A DNA stretch of 8,181 nt from Campylobacteraceae bacterium (GTDB lineage: Bacteria > Campylobacterota > Campylobacteria > Campylobacterales > Sulfurovaceae): contig JALSQJ010000193.1 of NCBI GenBank assembly GCA_026985495.1, forward strand, positions 1 to 8,181. The letters are read 5' to 3'. Each line of letters begins with the position of its first letter. The first letter of the stretch is position 1. The notes beneath the pieces are model-generated. The model saw only the letters and a program-made list of their open reading frames with translations. It was not told the DNA's origin and ran no database searches. Shown here in pieces: positions 5,818 through 8,181 of this stretch. The translations under genes were made by a program, and so were the position numbers.

Positions 5818-5866
5818 AATGTATTTCCTCTCCTAAATGTGTTATTTTCTATAACTATTATGACAA
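5811..5866. repeat. Inverted repeat TTGTCATAAT covering the start codon and promoter region
   Basis: TTGTCATAAT (5811-5820) and ATTATGACAA (5857-5866) are perfect 10-bp complements separated by 36 bases. The arm at 5811-5820 contains the start codon of the small exported-protein gene. The other arm, read on the minus strand, gives TTTGTCATAAT, which resembles an extended -10 box. The ribosome site lies in between. This could be an operator pair, or an RNA hairpin if transcription starts further upstream. Confidence 0.5.
5848..5862 (-). promoter_or_regulatory. Putative -10 region for the small exported-protein gene
   Basis: The minus strand carries CATAAT (5862-5857), preceded by TTTGT, and TATAGA (5853-5848) just downstream; either could be the -10 box, giving a leader of about 25 to 40 bases. 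No -35 is evident. T-rich tracts upstream on the same strand fit the Campylobacterota promoter style. Confidence 0.35.
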
Positions 5867-5890
5867 ATATTTAAGAAAATATCAATGTTA

Positions 5891-5966
5891 AAATAATTTT
5901 TTCTTTAAAATATATAAAATTACGTCAAATTTATGAAAAATATAAAAAAATATAAACAAAAAAAAA
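5891..5966. other. Phased A-tracts, probable curved DNA
   Basis: A runs on the plus strand begin at about 5907, 5916, 5927, 5936, 5944, 5954 and 5958 (the last is A9), roughly one helical turn apart. Such phasing is expected to bend DNA. The stretch lies about 90 to 150 bases before the ATG of the small exported-protein gene, and these are T-tracts in that gene's direction. The surrounding 5818-6076 interval otherwise holds only the promoter region and the gyrA terminator. Confidence 0.5.
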
Positions 5967-6025
5967 CATGTATAAATTTAAGGGGGATTGTTCAGTTAAA
6001 TGCTGTTAATTAAGCAATAAAAGTA

Positions 6026-6069
6026 TTAAAAATAGACAGTTAAATGTGACTTTAATAGTCACATTTAAC
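6026..6069 (-). terminator. gyrA intrinsic terminator
   Basis: GTTAAATGTGACT and AGTCACATTTAAC (6039-6051 and 6057-6069) form a perfect 13-bp stem with a 5-base loop, starting seven bases after the gyrA stop codon. On the minus strand it is followed by TGTCTATTTTTAATACTTTT, an acceptable T-rich tail. It separates gyrA from the small downstream gene. Confidence 0.85.
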
Positions 6070-6076
6070 ATAGATT

Positions 6077-8181
6077 TTACTCTTGATTCTCATCTAGCCC
6101 TTCATCATTCACTACATCTGGCTCTTCTGCTTCCTCTTTTGGACACTTTGCCATACTTACAACAGTATCTTTTTTCTCTACATTAACCACAATAACCCCA
6201 GAGGTATTTCTTCCTGCTTTACGAATACTCTGCATATCTACCCGTATCATCTTTCCAATAGAGGTTAAACACATCATATCTTTGTCCTCTTCAACAAGTA
6301 CAACCCCTACTACATCACCTGTTTTTTTACTAAGCTTCATAGAGATTACCCCTTTCCCTGCTCTACTCTGCTCACGATACTCTGAAGCTGTAGTACGTTT
6401 ACCTATACCTTTTTCACTAAGCATAAGAAGTTCTGACTCTTCATTATTAATAGTTGTTGCTCCACATACAAAGTCACCTTCTATTTTAAACTTAATGGCA
6501 GCAACACCACGAGCTACACGACCTATCTCTCTTGCATCTTCAACTTTAAATCGAATACATTGACCTTTTTTAGTAGTTACAAATAACCATTTTGTATCAG
6601 GCATAACAATTTTAGCTGTAACTATTGCATCATCTTCATCAAGGTTAATAGCTCTAACACCATTAGCTCTAATGTTTGAGTACTCTTTTAAGTTAGTTCT
6701 CTTTACAATACCATTTTTAGTAAAGAATGCCAAACCTTTATCTTCATTAAAATCAGTAGTAGGAATGATAGACATTATCTTCTCATCTTGTCTAAGATTA
6801 ATTAAGTTAACAACAGCTTTCCCTTTTGCTGTTCTTGACCCTTCTGGAATTCTATAGACTTTTAACCAATAGAGTTGCCCCATATCAGTTACAAACATCA
6901 AAGTATCGTGTGTTGAGGAGATAAAGAACTGTTCAATAAAGTCATCATCATGAGTAGTAACAGCTATTTTACCTTTTCCACCACGCTTCTGTTTTTCATA
7001 CTGTTTTACTGCTACACGTTTAATATAACCTCTATGCGTAATAGTAACTACCATAGGTTCATTTGGAATTAAATCTTCAATATCAATATCATCATAATCA
7101 TCTACAATTTCAGTACGACGCTCTGCTTTGAAGTTTCCAGCTATCTCTTTAAGCTCATCAGCAATAATTCCATTAAGAACCTCTTCACTCTTTAAGATAG
7201 ACTCTAAGTAATCAATTAACGCATAAAGCTCTTTTAACTCATTCTCAATCTTCTCACGCTCAAGACCTGTAAGTCTTCTTAGTTTCATCTCTAAGATTGC
7301 TGTTGCTTGAATTTCAGAAAGAGAGAAGCTTGTCATTAAGTTATGTTTTGCAGTCTCACTATCTTCACTCTCACGAATAATTCTAATAACCTCATCAATG
7401 TTATCAACAGCAATTTTAAGCCCCTCTAAAATATGTGCTCTAGCTTTTGCTTTCTCTAGTTCAAAGATAGTTCTTCTAATAATAACCGTTTTTCTATGTC
7501 TCAAAAATAGGTCAAGTAGCTCACGAAGCTTAAATATTTTTGGCTCTTTGTTCGCAATAGCTAACATAATAATTCCAAAGGTGACTTGCATCTGTGTCTG
7601 TTTAAAGAGATTATTTAAAATAATATCACTCATTGCATCACGCTTAAGCTCAATAACAATTCTCATACCCTCACGGTCAGACTCATCACGAATTTCAGAA
7701 ATTCCCTCTATCTGTTTGTCACGAACTAGCGAGGCAATATTTTCAATAAGACGAGCTTTATTAACCTGATAAGGGAGTTCATCAATTACAACAACTTCTC
7801 TATTTTTATTCTCTTCAATGTGTGTTTTTGCACGAACTTTAATTCGTCCACGCCCTGTGGTATAGGCATCGGTAATACCTTTTTTACCAAAGATAATCCC
7901 ACCTGTAGGAAAATCTGGACCTTTTACAATTGAGAGAAGTTCACTATCATCACACTCTGGATTGTCAAGAATATGCAGTAGAGCTTCCATAAGCTCGTCC
8001 ATACGATGAGGAGGAATATTGGTTGCCATACCAACAGCAATACCACTTGAACCATTTAAAAGTAGGTTAGGAACACGCGAAGGGAAAACATCTGGCTCTT
8101 TCATAGAATCATCATAGTTTGGAGTAAAGTCAACTGTATCTTTATCAATATCTCGTAAAAGCTCTTCTGAAATTTTTGTCA
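6077..8181 (-). CDS. gyrA: DNA gyrase subunit A (partial, 5' end outside the window)
   Basis: The gene runs out of the window at 8181; about 700 residues are visible, starting at TKISEELLRD, close to E. coli GyrA residue 129. The quinolone-resistance region and catalytic tyrosine (E. coli Tyr122) therefore lie outside. With ATP-driven GyrB, GyrA cuts and rejoins DNA to introduce negative supercoils. Visible parts are the end of the breakage-reunion domain (PNLLLNGSSGIAVGMATNIP, PYQVNKARLIE), the coiled-coil gate, and the C-terminal beta-pinwheel with its GyrA box QKRGGKG (6991-6971), which distinguishes GyrA from ParC. The insertion in the E. coli tower region is absent, as in many other bacteria. 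The tail is acidic (EEAEEPDVVNDEGLDENQE). The methionine at 8104 is internal. A 13-bp hairpin terminator follows the stop, so gyrA is probably not co-transcribed with the next gene. Confidence 0.98.
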   Translation of the reverse strand, partial: TKISEELLRDIDKDTVDFTPNYDDSMKEPDVFPSRVPNLLLNGSSGIAVGMATNIPPHRMDELMEALLHILDNPECDDSELLSIVKGPDFPTGGIIFGKKGITDAYTTGRGRIKVRAKTHIEENKNREVVVIDELPYQVNKARLIENIASLVRDKQIEGISEIRDESDREGMRIVIELKRDAMSDIILNNLFKQTQMQVTFGIIMLAIANKEPKIFKLRELLDLFLRHRKTVIIRRTIFELEKAKARAHILEGLKIAVDNIDEVIRIIRESEDSETAKHNLMTSFSLSEIQATAILEMKLRRLTGLEREKIENELKELYALIDYLESILKSEEVLNGIIADELKEIAGNFKAERRTEIVDDYDDIDIEDLIPNEPMVVTITHRGYIKRVAVKQYEKQKRGGKGKIAVTTHDDDFIEQFFISSTHDTLMFVTDMGQLYWLKVYRIPEGSRTAKGKAVVNLINLRQDEKIMSIIPTTDFNEDKGLAFFTKNGIVKRTNLKEYSNIRANGVRAINLDEDDAIVTAKIVMPDTKWLFVTTKKGQCIRFKVEDAREIGRVARGVAAIKFKIEGDFVCGATTINNEESELLMLSEKGIGKRTTASEYREQSRAGKGVISMKLSKKTGDVVGVVLVEEDKDMMCLTSIGKMIRVDMQSIRKAGRNTSGVIVVNVEKKDTVVSMAKCPKEEAEEPDVVNDEGLDENQE

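Noticed and set aside
6077..8181. ParC rather than GyrA
   Set aside because: The intact QKRGGKG GyrA box and full-length pinwheel with acidic tail indicate GyrA; Campylobacter-type bacteria generally lack ParC.

Overview
The window looks like a chromosome segment from a free-living Campylobacterota (epsilonproteobacterial) bacterium of the Sulfurimonas/Sulfurovum kind. This is judged from the AT-rich composition, the character of the RodA, HemE, Asd and GyrA proteins, a GyrA-type subunit with a canonical GyrA box, and a gyrA-near-asd arrangement that I recall from Campylobacter. The genus cannot be fixed by eye.

Layout. Positions 1-202 (+) hold the 3' end of rodA, followed 25 bases later by a tRNA with anticodon CAT (228-304, +), best read as elongator tRNA-Met. 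Facing it is a minus-strand gene (314 to about 1153, possibly to 1201) for a DUF234-type protein with a winged-helix-like middle and a PD-(D/E)XK nuclease-like C-terminus. It shares a short divergent promoter region with a plus-strand PIF1-like SF1 helicase (1287-2609). The helicase ends one base from the end of hemE. The rest of the window is on the minus strand: an asd - UPF0114 membrane protein - hemE operon (5208 down to 2611, nearly gapless), a small exported protein of unknown function (5817-5395), and gyrA (entering from 8181, ending at 6077), which has a clear 13-bp intrinsic terminator.

How it works together. Most of the content is housekeeping: cell elongation, methionine decoding, the Asp-semialdehyde branch point (Lys/DAP, Thr, Met), haem synthesis and DNA supercoiling. 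The accessory-looking part is the 305-2610 block. There a nuclease-like protein and a helicase are transcribed divergently and fill the space between a tRNA and hemE with almost no flanking DNA. This pair is the best candidate for an undescribed functional unit, though nothing in the sequence proves they cooperate.

Points worth a second look: the DUF234 gene appears to lack a normal start codon (an AUA sits where family members begin, after a good Shine-Dalgarno); both GTG-started genes begin with the same ATGTGAAG start-stop overlap; a perfect 10-bp hairpin lies in the last codons of the helicase gene; a perfect 10-bp inverted repeat covers the start codon of the small exported protein; and phased A-tracts lie upstream of that gene.
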